Part shown: piece by piece, positions 8,483 to 16,383 of the stretch | Layout of the letters: the number at the start of each line of letters is the position of its first letter | Numbering within the stretch: the stretch's first letter is position 1 | Assembly: GCA_004172935.1 (NCBI GenBank) | Contig: SDZD01000062.1 | Span: 1-36,352 of the forward strand | Origin: a bacterium | GTDB taxonomy: Bacteria > Armatimonadota > Abditibacteriia > Abditibacteriales > Abditibacteriaceae | DNA: 36,352 nucleotides | Direction of reading: 5' to 3' | Program-made: the position numbers and the translations under genes | The notes under the pieces: generated by a model | Told to the model about the DNA's origin: nothing | The model's input: only the letters and a program-made list of their open reading frames with translations | The model's database searches: none

Positions 8483-8522
8483 CATTGGGATGGTGGTCGA
8501 ATGATGCATCACCATCCCAATG
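8483..8522 (+). promoter_or_regulatory. 13-bp hairpin enclosing the start codon of the beta-helix gene
   Basis: CATTGGGATGGTG (8483-8495) is the exact reverse complement of CACCATCCCAATG (8510-8522), with a 14-base loop. The ATG of the gene at 8520 is the last three bases of the right arm, so in RNA the start codon and the place where a ribosome-binding site should be are both paired. This would hinder initiation unless opened. No in-frame alternative start keeps the signal peptide. Confidence 0.6.
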
Positions 8523-10328
8523 AAAATCCTATCCGCCTTGCTGGCCCTTTGCTCCATCGCCGCGCCGAGTTGGGGGGCACCTGCGACTGAGAGCGCCGCC
8601 GCGAAAATTGCCGCCAATATCGGGGCCAAGGTGCCGTATATTCGCTATGAGGCCGAAGCGGGCGAGTTCGCGGGCGCGCCCAATTTAGTTGGCCCCAACC
8701 GCAATATCGGCGATCTGGGCGGCGAGGCATCGGGGCGCCGCGCTGTGAAGTTGGTGAAGGTGGGCGATGGCGTCGAGTGGACGGCTTCGGAGGCCGCGAA
8801 CAGCATCGTGGTGCGCAACTGCATTCCCGATAGCGAGGATGGAAATGGCATGGAGGCCACGCTGAGCCTATATATCAACGACATCAAGAAGGACACCCTC
8901 AAGCTCACTTCCAAATACGCCTGGCTTTATGGCCCCGAAGGCGAGCCGAAAAACACGCCCGCTCTGGGCACGCCTCGCCATATCTACGATGAAGCGGACG
9001 CGCTGTTCGGCTTCGTCATTAAAAAGGGTGACAGGGTGATGCTCAAAAAGGATGCGGGCGATAAAGCCGCTTATTATGGCATCGACTTCATCGAATTGGA
9101 GATGGTCGCGCCGCCGCTGCCATGCCCTGCGGGGTTCGTGAACCTCGCCGACGAGGGCGTTACCCCCGAAAACTTCAGCGCCAAAATCGCCGGACTCATC
9201 CAGAACTTCGAGTGGAAAGAAGGCTATAAAGGCAAGAAAGGGCTGTACATTCCTCCCGGTCGCTACAAGATGGCGACTCAGGCGCTCATCAATAACAACA
9301 TCGCCCCCGGCTTTGAAATCAAGGGCGCGGGCATGTGGCACACCGTCATTTACAACGACAGCGACGCCGAAATGGGGCAGGGCACCCCCGGCTTCAACAT
9401 CAATGGTAAGAAGGTCAAGTTCTCCGACTTCGCCGTTTTCGGCGGCGGACGCACGCGCGATGGCAGCGGCAAGCCCTTCTTCCCCGCCTATGGCGACGGC
9501 TCGGTGATGGAGCGTATCTGGGTCGAGCACATGACGTGCGGCTTCTGGGTGCGGGGCGGACAGGGCGTAACTAACAATCTCACCATCGACAGTTGCCGAC
9601 TGCGGAATCTGGGAGCCGATGGTATCAACCTGTGCAATGGCACCAAGAACAGCACTGTCGTCAACACCACAGTACGAAGCTCCGGCGACGATGGCATCGC
9701 CATCTGGTCGGCCCCGGAACACGATGGCGCGGCGGGCGGCATCGACTACCCCGGCTGTGCCAACAACACCATTAAAAACTGCACCGTCGAGTTGCCGTGG
9801 CGAGCCAACGCCTTCGCGATTTACGGCGGCAAAGATAACACCATCACCAACTGCATCGCACGCGACACGCTGACTTATGCGGGCGTCAACATCTCCTCCA
9901 TGTTCAAGCCGCGCCCCTTCGCGGGCACCACGCGCATCGAGAACATGCTGATCGAGCGCTGTGGTGGTCCCTTCTGGCGTAACCAGCAATTCGGCGCCCT
10001 GTGGGTGCTGGCCCACGATAGCCCCGTTCAAGGCGTCGTCTTCAAAGACATCTCGGTTTTCGATTCCACCTTCTCCGGCATCCAACTCAAAAGCGAAACC
10101 TATAATCAAGCACCCCAATCCATGAACGTCGATTTCGAGAACGTCACCGTTCTCAACCCCGGCACCTTCGGTTTGTGGGTACAAGAGGCCATTGGTACAG
10201 CCAACTTCAAAAACAGCCATTTAGTGGCCGCTCCCGATAAAGCAGTGACCAGAAGCAAAGACAAAGCTGGCTCTATTCAAGTAACCGCCGACAAAGCCTC
10301 ATCGGGCTTTGGGGCAGCGGGCAAGTAA
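8520..10328 (+). CDS. Secreted right-handed beta-helix glycan-active protein (GH87/mycodextranase-like), N-terminal CBM-like domain
   Basis: 602 aa with a clear signal peptide (MKILSALLALCSIAAPSWGA). Residues ~38-195 form a beta-sandwich of the CBM6/CBM35 type, beginning IRYEAEAGEFAGAP and containing GGEASGRRAVKLVKVGDGVEW. Residues ~205-570 are a parallel beta-helix with repeated N-x-T/N-x-S strand turns (NNLTIDSCRLRNLGADGINL, VVNTTVRSSGDDGIAIW, NNTIKNCTVELPW, NTITNCIARDTL). SSGDDGIAIW has the paired Asp typical of polysaccharide hydrolases of this fold. The arrangement resembles alpha-1,3-glucanase/mycodextranase-like enzymes; the exact family and substrate are inference. The next gene, also secreted, starts 48 bases on. 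Confidence 0.82.
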   Translation: MKILSALLALCSIAAPSWGAPATESAAAKIAANIGAKVPYIRYEAEAGEFAGAPNLVGPNRNIGDLGGEASGRRAVKLVKVGDGVEWTASEAANSIVVRNCIPDSEDGNGMEATLSLYINDIKKDTLKLTSKYAWLYGPEGEPKNTPALGTPRHIYDEADALFGFVIKKGDRVMLKKDAGDKAAYYGIDFIELEMVAPPLPCPAGFVNLADEGVTPENFSAKIAGLIQNFEWKEGYKGKKGLYIPPGRYKMATQALINNNIAPGFEIKGAGMWHTVIYNDSDAEMGQGTPGFNINGKKVKFSDFAVFGGGRTRDGSGKPFFPAYGDGSVMERIWVEHMTCGFWVRGGQGVTNNLTIDSCRLRNLGADGINLCNGTKNSTVVNTTVRSSGDDGIAIWSAPEHDGAAGGIDYPGCANNTIKNCTVELPWRANAFAIYGGKDNTITNCIARDTLTYAGVNISSMFKPRPFAGTTRIENMLIERCGGPFWRNQQFGALWVLAHDSPVQGVVFKDISVFDSTFSGIQLKSETYNQAPQSMNVDFENVTVLNPGTFGLWVQEAIGTANFKNSHLVAAPDKAVTRSKDKAGSIQVTADKASSGFGAAGK

Positions 10329-10376
10329 GCGCCAGTCATAGGCGAAATGATTGCCTGTCAGTGAACGACCTCACTG

Positions 10377-11096
10377 ATGCCGACCTCGAATCCTAAAATT
10401 CGCTTTCTGTTGTTGCCGCTGTGCCTCGGCTTGGTGTCGCTGGCAATGGCTGCTCCCAAATTCGCGGCGAAGAAGCCCGCCAAACCCGCTGCATCGGCTC
10501 CAGTCGATCTCGGAAACGGCATCTTCATTTTGGGGGACGATTCGGGAGAGGCGCAGCCACTCGCTTCCAAACCTGCTTCGACTCCAACGCCCGCTCGTGT
10601 ATCGCGTGCCGCTTCGCCCAATCTCAATGCGGCGCTGGTGCGATTTTGCCGCTCAAATTTGGGCCGCAAAATTGGTAACGGCCAATGTTCCGAACTGGTG
10701 GTGTGGGGCTTGCCCACCATAGGCGCCCGACTCGATTTCAATAACCAGTGGGGCACGCCCGTTTGCAACTACATCGCGACCAATGGGCGCCAGTACCTTC
10801 AACTCGCACCCGCCGGAAAAACGCGCGGTAATCCGCGCAAAGCCAACCTGAAAGCGGGCGACATCATCCAGTACGAGAACGTGAAGTTCGAGCGTCGCTG
10901 GAACGGTGGCAACTCGTATTCATTTCAGGACTACCCGCACCATACCAGCGTCATCGAGCAAGTCAGTCGCGATGGCAATACCCTCAAAGTTCTGGAGCAA
11001 AACGTCAACAACACCCAGTTCGTCGTCGAAACTGTGTTGTATCTGCCTGACCAGACGCAGGGTGTCTTGCGTGTTAGTCGCCCTTTGGCGCGTTGA
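10377..11096 (+). CDS. Secreted cysteine-peptidase-fold (CHAP/NlpC-like) protein
   Basis: 239 aa. A signal peptide (PKIRFLLLPLCLGLVSLAMAAPKFA) is followed by an Ala/Pro/Lys-rich linker of about 65 residues and a C-terminal catalytic-looking domain. The candidate nucleophile is Cys in GNGQCSELVVWGL, the strand KAGDIIQYENV follows, and a His pair is in DYPHHTSVIEQV, then LKVLEQNVNN. This Cys...GDII...HHTSVI order is that of papain-fold peptidases and amidases such as CHAP domains and the BBC1-type cysteine proteinase fold. Cell-wall amidase or peptidase activity is inferred only. It may be co-transcribed with the beta-helix gene upstream; its stop codon touches the palindromic element at 11096. 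Confidence 0.72.
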   Translation: MPTSNPKIRFLLLPLCLGLVSLAMAAPKFAAKKPAKPAASAPVDLGNGIFILGDDSGEAQPLASKPASTPTPARVSRAASPNLNAALVRFCRSNLGRKIGNGQCSELVVWGLPTIGARLDFNNQWGTPVCNYIATNGRQYLQLAPAGKTRGNPRKANLKAGDIIQYENVKFERRWNGGNSYSFQDYPHHTSVIEQVSRDGNTLKVLEQNVNNTQFVVETVLYLPDQTQGVLRVSRPLAR

Positions 11097-11219
11097 ATCA
11101 TTCGTAGGGGCAATCCCACGTGGTTGCCCATCATATCGGTTGCTCATACATCTCATTAGTGCCAGAAACGAGCAACCGATATGATGGGCGAACACGTGGG
11201 ATTGCCCCTACGAATGATT
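11096..11219. repeat. Palindromic repeat element, copy 1 (50-bp arms)
   Basis: A 124-bp near-perfect inverted repeat: 11096-11145 matches the reverse complement of 11170-11219 at 48 of 50 positions, around a 24-base loop. The arms hold the core CGTAGGGGCAATCCCACGTG. It fills the space between two convergent genes (stops at 11096 and 11227), so its RNA would form a very long hairpin able to stop or protect both transcripts. A related copy lies at 16267-16382. The structure is that of a REP/MITE-like non-coding element; no transposase is visible. Confidence 0.9.
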
Positions 11220-11226
11220 GGTTTGC

Positions 11227-14200
11227 CTAGCGTGCTTTGAAAACGGCGAACTCGGAGAGTCCGGCGTTGATTGTGCCGCCTTTGACGGAGGTCACTTTGA
11301 ACGAAACCCAGTTGATTGTTTTGGCTGGGAAGCGGACTTCGGTGCCCTCGGTGTTGGAGAGTGAGCCGACTTCGATGGTGCTGCCATCGCTGAAGGTCAG
11401 GACGCCTCCGGTGATGTCGTCGGTGGTGTTGGGGCGGTCGAACAGCACAATGCGATTCACCGTCTGGGGCGTTTTCCAATCGAGGCGCACGCTGGCTCCG
11501 GCCTTTTCGCCGTTGCTCGACCATTCGGCATTGGAGTCGTTCGGGTAGCCTTCGGGGTTACCATCAATGACAGCTTGTGGTTTGTAGCCGTTTTCGGTCG
11601 AACTGACGGTCAGGTCGGCATCAATGGCGATGTTATCGGTCGAGTAAAACGGCCCCGACTCCGCCGCAACTTTGAACGGCTGGCCTTTGATGCGGAAGTT
11701 AACCGTTGGCACTGTGCGCGCCACGATTGTATTCGACAGAACCAGTTGCCCGCCCTTCACGTTTTGTTGGCTGGGAATGCCCACGCGCGGTGCAATCGAG
11801 ACGCTATTGCCATCGAGCATCCCCGCCGGGGCGAAGAAGGTAAGGCGCTTGGGATTATCGCGGAAGTTGGGGCCATCGACCTCTTTCTGGATACCGATAC
11901 CCATCGTCGCCAACACCATTTCCTGCTGTTCGGGCGTCAGGCCAGCCAACGAAGCCAGAATTTGGTTGGTGTCGCCCGATGCGGTTTTGCCGATGATGCC
12001 CCCGACGCGCCGCTCAATGGCGCGTTGTCGCATGATTTTTCCGTCCAGCGGCGCACACGCAATGCTGATGCTTGCCCCGCGAGTGATGGCGCGTTCGGGC
12101 ACCGAAATGCGGTTGGTTCCCGTCGCCGCATCATATGCGACGGCGCACTTTTGAGTCGCAGTGCCGTCGCTCAAAGTGGCGTCTTTGGCTTGAGTTGTGT
12201 TGGGCAACTCGACCACGATTGAACGCGAACGTGGCTGGCCCGTGTAGCTGCCCACAGTGGCGCCGATGTTGACCGTCACCGCGTTGCCGCGCCGCGTGTA
12301 GGAGAGCGGCGTTTTGGCGAATCCGCCGCGCTGGTACTGCGATGAGCGGCCATCATCTTCATACAAGGTGTAGGTTCCGGTTTGGCCGTTGGCGCCGGGA
12401 TAGCAGCGCACGCGCAAGGTCGAAATCGGTGTCGAACCCATGCGCGCCGTGTAGGGTTGCATCGGAATTGGCACACCGCCGCGCGCATACATCGGCACTT
12501 CGCCGATGTCGGCTGTGACTAGCGCTTGCGTGTTGCCCTTGAACTCTTCGCCCGAAAAGATGTTGTACCAACTGCCCTGCGGGAACCACACGTTTTGTTT
12601 GGCGACATGCTCTGGCCCGACACCCGGCGACACAATGGGGGCGATCAACACGTTATCTCCGAACAAGAACTGACCGGGAGCGTGATAGGCGGCCTCATCG
12701 CGCGGGTAACTGTAGTACATCGGACGAACCAGTGGCGCCATATCGTCGTAGCACTCGCGCACGCTGGTATAGAGGTAGGGGAACATCTCCGAACGCAGAT
12801 GGTAAATGGTGCGCATCGCGTCTTCGCCCTGCTTGCCCCACAGCCACGGGCGTCTATCTTCGCCCGCCGAATGCACGCGCAGTGCCGCCGTAAAGCCGCT
12901 GAACTGTGTCCAGCGCGTGTACTGCTCGGCGTTGCGAGTGCCGCCGAAAAAGCCTCCGGTATCGTGTGCCCAGTAGAAGCAAGCGCCGTTGCCCGATGTG
13001 CTGGTGAACGGCACCTGAAAAGCCAGCATCTGCCAGTTCGAGGTCGTGTCTCCCGAAAATTGCAGCGGATGGCGCTGGTCGCCCCAGCCTCCCCAGCGGC
13101 TGTAGTTCTGGCCGCGCAAACCGCCCTTTTCCGACTCGCGGAAGTACAGTTCGTTCAACCACTGCAAATGGCGCAAACCGGGAACACCTGGCACCCACGG
13201 GAAAATGTAATCCTGCTGCCAGTCGAGCCACCAGAAATCGACGCCCTGTTTTTCGAGCGCTGTGTGGCTGGTCTCATAGAAGGCATCCCAGTAGTGCTTA
13301 TCTGCCGCATTGAAAAGTGGGTTGTTGCCTTTGGCCGGAGTCTGCCCCAACTTCTTCATAAATTCGGGGTACATCTCTTCGTGGTCGCGGATACCGTCGT
13401 GCGGGTGGTCGTTGAGCGTGACGAAGATGCCCTTTTGCTTGAACTCCTGAAGCAAACCCTGCGGGTCGGGAAACAGCTTGCGGTCCCATGTATAGCCCGT
13501 CCAGCCCAGGTTATTGGCGTGGATGTGGCCTGTGGTGGCGTTCTGGGTGTGCCAGTCCATGTCCATCACCAGAACATCGAGTGGGAAGTCGTGTTCGTCG
13601 TAATCGCGAACCACCTGCCGGTAGTCGTCAGCGCTCAGGCGCGTAAAGCGGCTATTCCACGAGCCGAGTGTCGCCTTGCGCGGCATCGCAGCTTTGCCCG
13701 AAATGGTGCCGACTGCCTGTAAAGCGCTCGCGTAGTTATCGCCGTAGGTGAACAGATACCAGTCGAGGTCTTTGTTCTTTGCGACATCGCCTTCAGTCGA
13801 GGGAGGCGCCCCACCGGGACGCGGCGCAATCCAGTCATTGATGAGCAGCGGGCGTCCCGAATCGTCGATGAGGCCCCAACCACCGCGCGAAATCAGCGAT
13901 GGTGGCAAGTTCAACGCGCGGTTCTGGAAGTCGAGCGTCGAGACGGGGCCACCCAGATTCTCCGGGTCGCTTTGCCCCGGTTGCCAACTGCCCGACTTGT
14001 TGCCGCCGCGAAAGGTGACTTTGAGGTTGGTGGCGTTAAACGGCTTGCCGTCGGGCTGATAGCTGAGGCGTAGCTGGCTGGTTTCGATGGAAACGCCGCT
14101 CCCTTTGCGCGTAATTTTCGCCGCACTGTCGCGCGCTCCCCGGTTGATGGCGAACAGAGTCGGGGCATCGACGAAACCGTTGTTGGGCGCATATTCCAAT

Positions 14201-14343
14201 CGAACGCACAGCGGCGAAACGACGGTGAAGCGCGCGGCTCCCACCGTCACCTGCCCAGGCGAGCTTTGGGTGTTTTGAGCTAAGGTCGGGAGGCTAACGA
14301 GCAGGGTGGCGGTCAGCGCCAAAACTCCGATTTTCAATTTCAT
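11227..14343 (-). CDS. Secreted GH31 family glycosidase with C-terminal F5/8-type (CBM32-like) domain
   Basis: 1038 aa. A signal peptide (MKLKIGVLALTATLLVSLPTL) is followed by the GH31 N-terminal beta domain and a TIM barrel. Key barrel motifs are PLDVLVMDMDWH, GVDFWWLDWQQDY with the nucleophile Asp near residue 375, and FSGDTTSNWQ with the acid/base Asp near 430. A proximal C-terminal beta domain (LIAPIVSPG, GSWYNIFSGEEF) follows. Residues ~900-1038 form a discoidin/F5-8 type C domain (PQAVIDGNPEGYPNDSNAEW, VRLDWKTPQTVNRIVLFDRP), usually a sugar-binding module. Family members are alpha-glucosidases, alpha-xylosidases or alpha-galactosidases acting outside the cytoplasm; the substrate is not determined. 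The upstream region holds LacI-type operator candidates. Confidence 0.93.
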   Translation of the reverse strand: MKLKIGVLALTATLLVSLPTLAQNTQSSPGQVTVGAARFTVVSPLCVRLEYAPNNGFVDAPTLFAINRGARDSAAKITRKGSGVSIETSQLRLSYQPDGKPFNATNLKVTFRGGNKSGSWQPGQSDPENLGGPVSTLDFQNRALNLPPSLISRGGWGLIDDSGRPLLINDWIAPRPGGAPPSTEGDVAKNKDLDWYLFTYGDNYASALQAVGTISGKAAMPRKATLGSWNSRFTRLSADDYRQVVRDYDEHDFPLDVLVMDMDWHTQNATTGHIHANNLGWTGYTWDRKLFPDPQGLLQEFKQKGIFVTLNDHPHDGIRDHEEMYPEFMKKLGQTPAKGNNPLFNAADKHYWDAFYETSHTALEKQGVDFWWLDWQQDYIFPWVPGVPGLRHLQWLNELYFRESEKGGLRGQNYSRWGGWGDQRHPLQFSGDTTSNWQMLAFQVPFTSTSGNGACFYWAHDTGGFFGGTRNAEQYTRWTQFSGFTAALRVHSAGEDRRPWLWGKQGEDAMRTIYHLRSEMFPYLYTSVRECYDDMAPLVRPMYYSYPRDEAAYHAPGQFLFGDNVLIAPIVSPGVGPEHVAKQNVWFPQGSWYNIFSGEEFKGNTQALVTADIGEVPMYARGGVPIPMQPYTARMGSTPISTLRVRCYPGANGQTGTYTLYEDDGRSSQYQRGGFAKTPLSYTRRGNAVTVNIGATVGSYTGQPRSRSIVVELPNTTQAKDATLSDGTATQKCAVAYDAATGTNRISVPERAITRGASISIACAPLDGKIMRQRAIERRVGGIIGKTASGDTNQILASLAGLTPEQQEMVLATMGIGIQKEVDGPNFRDNPKRLTFFAPAGMLDGNSVSIAPRVGIPSQQNVKGGQLVLSNTIVARTVPTVNFRIKGQPFKVAAESGPFYSTDNIAIDADLTVSSTENGYKPQAVIDGNPEGYPNDSNAEWSSNGEKAGASVRLDWKTPQTVNRIVLFDRPNTTDDITGGVLTFSDGSTIEVGSLSNTEGTEVRFPAKTINWVSFKVTSVKGGTINAGLSEFAVFKAR

Positions 14344-14396
14344 GAATGTCTTCGATGGGCCTTTTACCTGTGTAATGGGGCACTACTGAGAGTTGC

Positions 14397-14402
14397 ATTA
14401 TA
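14397..14402 (-). promoter_or_regulatory. Candidate -10 element of the GH31 gene
   Basis: Read on the minus strand this is TATAAT, a perfect sigma-70 -10 hexamer, 54 bases before the GH31 ATG. A poor -35 (TTAGAA at 14424-14419) lies 16 bases upstream. A weak -35 would fit a gene needing induction. Confidence 0.4.
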
Positions 14403-14474
14403 CCCATGAAATATCTCTTTCTAACGGAGTTGGATATTGCTACTAAAGCATCATTCGGGAGAAATGGAGGGTTA

Positions 14475-14486
14475 TATAACGTTATA
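14475..14486. promoter_or_regulatory. CG-centred palindrome, candidate LacI-family operator 1
   Basis: TATAACGTTATA is a perfect 12-bp palindrome with the central CG that LacI/GalR-family dimers typically intercalate. It lies about 130 bases upstream of the GH31 ATG, and a LacI-family regulator gene is 0.7 kb away. The link to that regulator is inferred. Confidence 0.45.
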
Positions 14487-14594
14487 CAATTGGGGGTTGG
14501 ACAATTTAATTATAAAGCTTTTTCGGTTGCTTGAAATCGGTTGTGTCATAGCCCATGAATAAAACTCACTCTTAGGCTTCATTTGATAAATTTC

Positions 14595-14606
14595 TATAAC
14601 GCTATG
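14595..14606. promoter_or_regulatory. Imperfect CG-centred palindrome, candidate operator 2
   Basis: TATAACGCTATG repeats the TATAACG half-site of the perfect palindrome 120 bases away, with mismatches in the other half. Two spaced sites would fit DNA looping by a tetrameric LacI-type repressor, but the second half-site is weak. Confidence 0.3.
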
Positions 14607-14659
14607 TGATTTTGAAAATTAATTTCAGAAATCAAAAAATTATGCGAGTGGGTTTGTTT

Positions 14660-15208
14660 CTATGCTTGCCGCGCAAGCCATTCGTCGCGCAGCAGGGCGT
14701 AGGCATATTCGTTGTGCAACACACCATTGGTGATGCGGCTTTGTACGAAGTGTGCTTCCCGTCTCAGTCCCAATCGTTCCATTAGTTGGAAGGAGGCTGT
14801 GTTGCGGGCATCGCACCCAGAGGTGATGCGGCGCAAATTCAGCTGCAAAAATCCATAGCCCATCAAGGCGCTTGCCGCCTCATGAGCGTAGCCCTTGCCA
14901 TGATAGGCCGGGTGGAATTGAAAGCCGAGGTCGCCCTTTTCTTCTGGCCCTTCTTCGAGGTAAAACCCGACATCGCCAATCACTCTCTCATCGCTTGGGT
15001 GATAGACGGCGAAGGCGTGATATTGCCCCTTCTCGTTGCCCTGCGCTACCGCCATTTGCCCGATGAATTTAGCCGCCTTTTCCTCGCTCATCGGCTCGCC
15101 ACCCATATACATCCGCACTTCGGGCAACGACTGGTAGGCCAAAAAATCGGCCAAATCGCTGGCGGCAAATGGGCGAACGATAAGGCGCTCTGTGGTGATT
15201 GGTTGCAT
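14660..15208 (-). CDS. GNAT acetyltransferase (RimJ/RimL type)
   Basis: 182 aa from the ATG at 15208 (MQPITTERLIVRPF). The RimJ/RimL pattern is complete: TERLIVRPFAASDL at the N-terminus, VIGDVGFYLEE, then DLGFQFHPAYHGKGYAHEAASALMGYGF, which contains the acetyl-CoA pyrophosphate loop (HGKGYAHEA, R/Q-x-x-G-x-G/A type), then RITSGCDARNTASFQLMERLG. It acetylates an amino group of a protein N-terminus, amino acid or small molecule; the substrate is unknown. Its ATG overlaps the stop of the LacI gene by one base (TGATG), which indicates translational coupling. Confidence 0.92.
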   Translation of the reverse strand: MQPITTERLIVRPFAASDLADFLAYQSLPEVRMYMGGEPMSEEKAAKFIGQMAVAQGNEKGQYHAFAVYHPSDERVIGDVGFYLEEGPEEKGDLGFQFHPAYHGKGYAHEAASALMGYGFLQLNLRRITSGCDARNTASFQLMERLGLRREAHFVQSRITNGVLHNEYAYALLRDEWLARQA

Positions 15209-16227
15209 CAATTCGGAGTCCCCAGAGACTCTCTGACCACCAGTTTTCCCTGTAACACAGCCTGTTGAACTGGCAGAGTAGGGTCGGCGATGCGGTTTTT
15301 CAAGAACTTCCAGGCCGTGTCACACATCTCTTCGAGTGGTTGGGCGATGGTGCTGAGCGGCGGGTCGAAATACTTCATGTGCAACTGCCCATCGCAGCCC
15401 ACCAGCAGCACATCTTCGGGAATACGGTAGCCCAAATTGCGTAGCGCCCGATAAGCGCTCATCGCGGTTTCATCGTTCTGGCACAGCAGGGCATCGGGGG
15501 CGCCATGCTGTGTCAGATAGGCCCACAAATTCTCCTCGACCTCATCGAAAAAATTACTGTTGACGTTGATAACCTCCGTTGCCAGTCCCGCGCCTTGCAG
15601 TGTGCGAAAGTAAGCCGCTGCCCTCACTTCGCTGGGCTGTGCCATGTGGAAGGTCGTCACCAGATAGGCGATGCGCTGCCTTCCCGCTTCAGCCATTAGT
15701 CGCACCGCTTCGCCCACTCCCTCGCTCAAATCGACCACAACGTTATCAATGAACGAGCGTTGGTAAGTGCCAATCGAAACACACGGCACTGGCGAATAGT
15801 TCTGGAATTGCTCGATGAGGTCGTGCCTGTCGATGGCGATAGCTCCATCAATCGCCGTGTTGCCCGTCGCGTCGATGATGTTGTGGGTTTCGGTCGAGGT
15901 GAGCAGAACGCGATAGCCCTCAGCGTTCAATTGCCGCCCCAGAAGCCGAACTGCCGTGGCGTAATATGGCTCATCCAGTGGCCCACACATAATGGCGATA
16001 AGCCCGGTTCGCCCCGTCACCAACGCCTTCGCCGCCGAGTTGGGCACATAGTTCAACTCGCGAGCTATGCGCTTCACCCGTTCGCGAGTGGCGGGCGCCA
16101 CGATGCGCGCATCGCTGAGTGCATTCGATACCGTCATCACGTTCAGCCCCGCGACATCGGCGATGTCCTGCAATGTCACTCGCTTGGGATGATTCGCGTC
16201 TGAACTCACTTTCTTAGGGCGGGGCAT
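15208..16227 (-). CDS. LacI-family transcriptional regulator
   Basis: 339 aa, typical for the family. The N-terminal helix-turn-helix and hinge (VTLQDIADVAGLNVMTVSNALSDARIVAPATRERV then RIARELNYVPNSAAKAL, residues ~18-65) contact DNA, with the hinge helix expected to enter a central CG. The rest is a periplasmic-binding-protein-like effector domain (GLIAIMCGPLDEPYYATAVR, AIDGAIAIDR, DALLCQNDETAMSAYRAL, DVLLVGCDG). It probably represses carbohydrate genes; nearby targets could be the GH31 gene, whose upstream region holds CG-centred palindromes. It forms an operon with the GNAT gene. The effector is not known. Confidence 0.95.
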   Translation of the reverse strand: MPRPKKVSSDANHPKRVTLQDIADVAGLNVMTVSNALSDARIVAPATRERVKRIARELNYVPNSAAKALVTGRTGLIAIMCGPLDEPYYATAVRLLGRQLNAEGYRVLLTSTETHNIIDATGNTAIDGAIAIDRHDLIEQFQNYSPVPCVSIGTYQRSFIDNVVVDLSEGVGEAVRLMAEAGRQRIAYLVTTFHMAQPSEVRAAAYFRTLQGAGLATEVINVNSNFFDEVEENLWAYLTQHGAPDALLCQNDETAMSAYRALRNLGYRIPEDVLLVGCDGQLHMKYFDPPLSTIAQPLEEMCDTAWKFLKNRIADPTLPVQQAVLQGKLVVRESLGTPN

Positions 16228-16266
16228 ATTTGCGGATTTTCAGCAGTGTAGCTTCTGCGTTTATAT

Positions 16267-16382
16267 ACCCCGTAGGGGCAACCCATGTGGTTGCCCATCG
16301 CTGGAACTATTTGTACATCTCACTCGTGCGAGAAACGAGCAACCGAAATGATGGGCAACCACGTGAGTTGCCCCTACGGGGT
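16267..16382. repeat. Palindromic repeat element, copy 2 (33-bp outer arms)
   Basis: A 116-bp inverted-repeat element related to the one at 11096-11219. Arms 16267-16299 and 16350-16382 match at 31 of 33 positions and share the GTAGGGGCAA...TTGCCC core. The right inner part (ACATCTCACTCGTGCGAGAA then ACGAGCAACCGAAATGATGGGC) is clearly homologous to copy 1, whereas the left inner part has diverged so it no longer pairs. It sits between the LacI promoter region and the stop of the gene at 16384. Confidence 0.88.
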
Positions 16383-16383
16383 G

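Larger units (their letters stand above)
14344..14659. other. AT-rich 316-bp upstream region of the GH31 and GNAT genes' border
   Basis: This stretch is markedly richer in A+T than its neighbours and contains no credible gene. It holds the probable promoter of the GH31 gene (minus strand) and two CG-centred palindromes described separately, and ends at the stop codon of the acetyltransferase gene. Confidence 0.7.

Noticed and set aside
8868..10220. 450-codon minus-strand frame opposite the beta-helix gene
   Set aside because: The plus strand gives a signal peptide, a CBM-like domain and a beta-helix; the minus frame resembles no family and lies wholly within it.
12526..13722. 398-codon plus-strand frame opposite the GH31 gene
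   Set aside because: It is entirely inside the GH31 catalytic region and has no recognisable motif.
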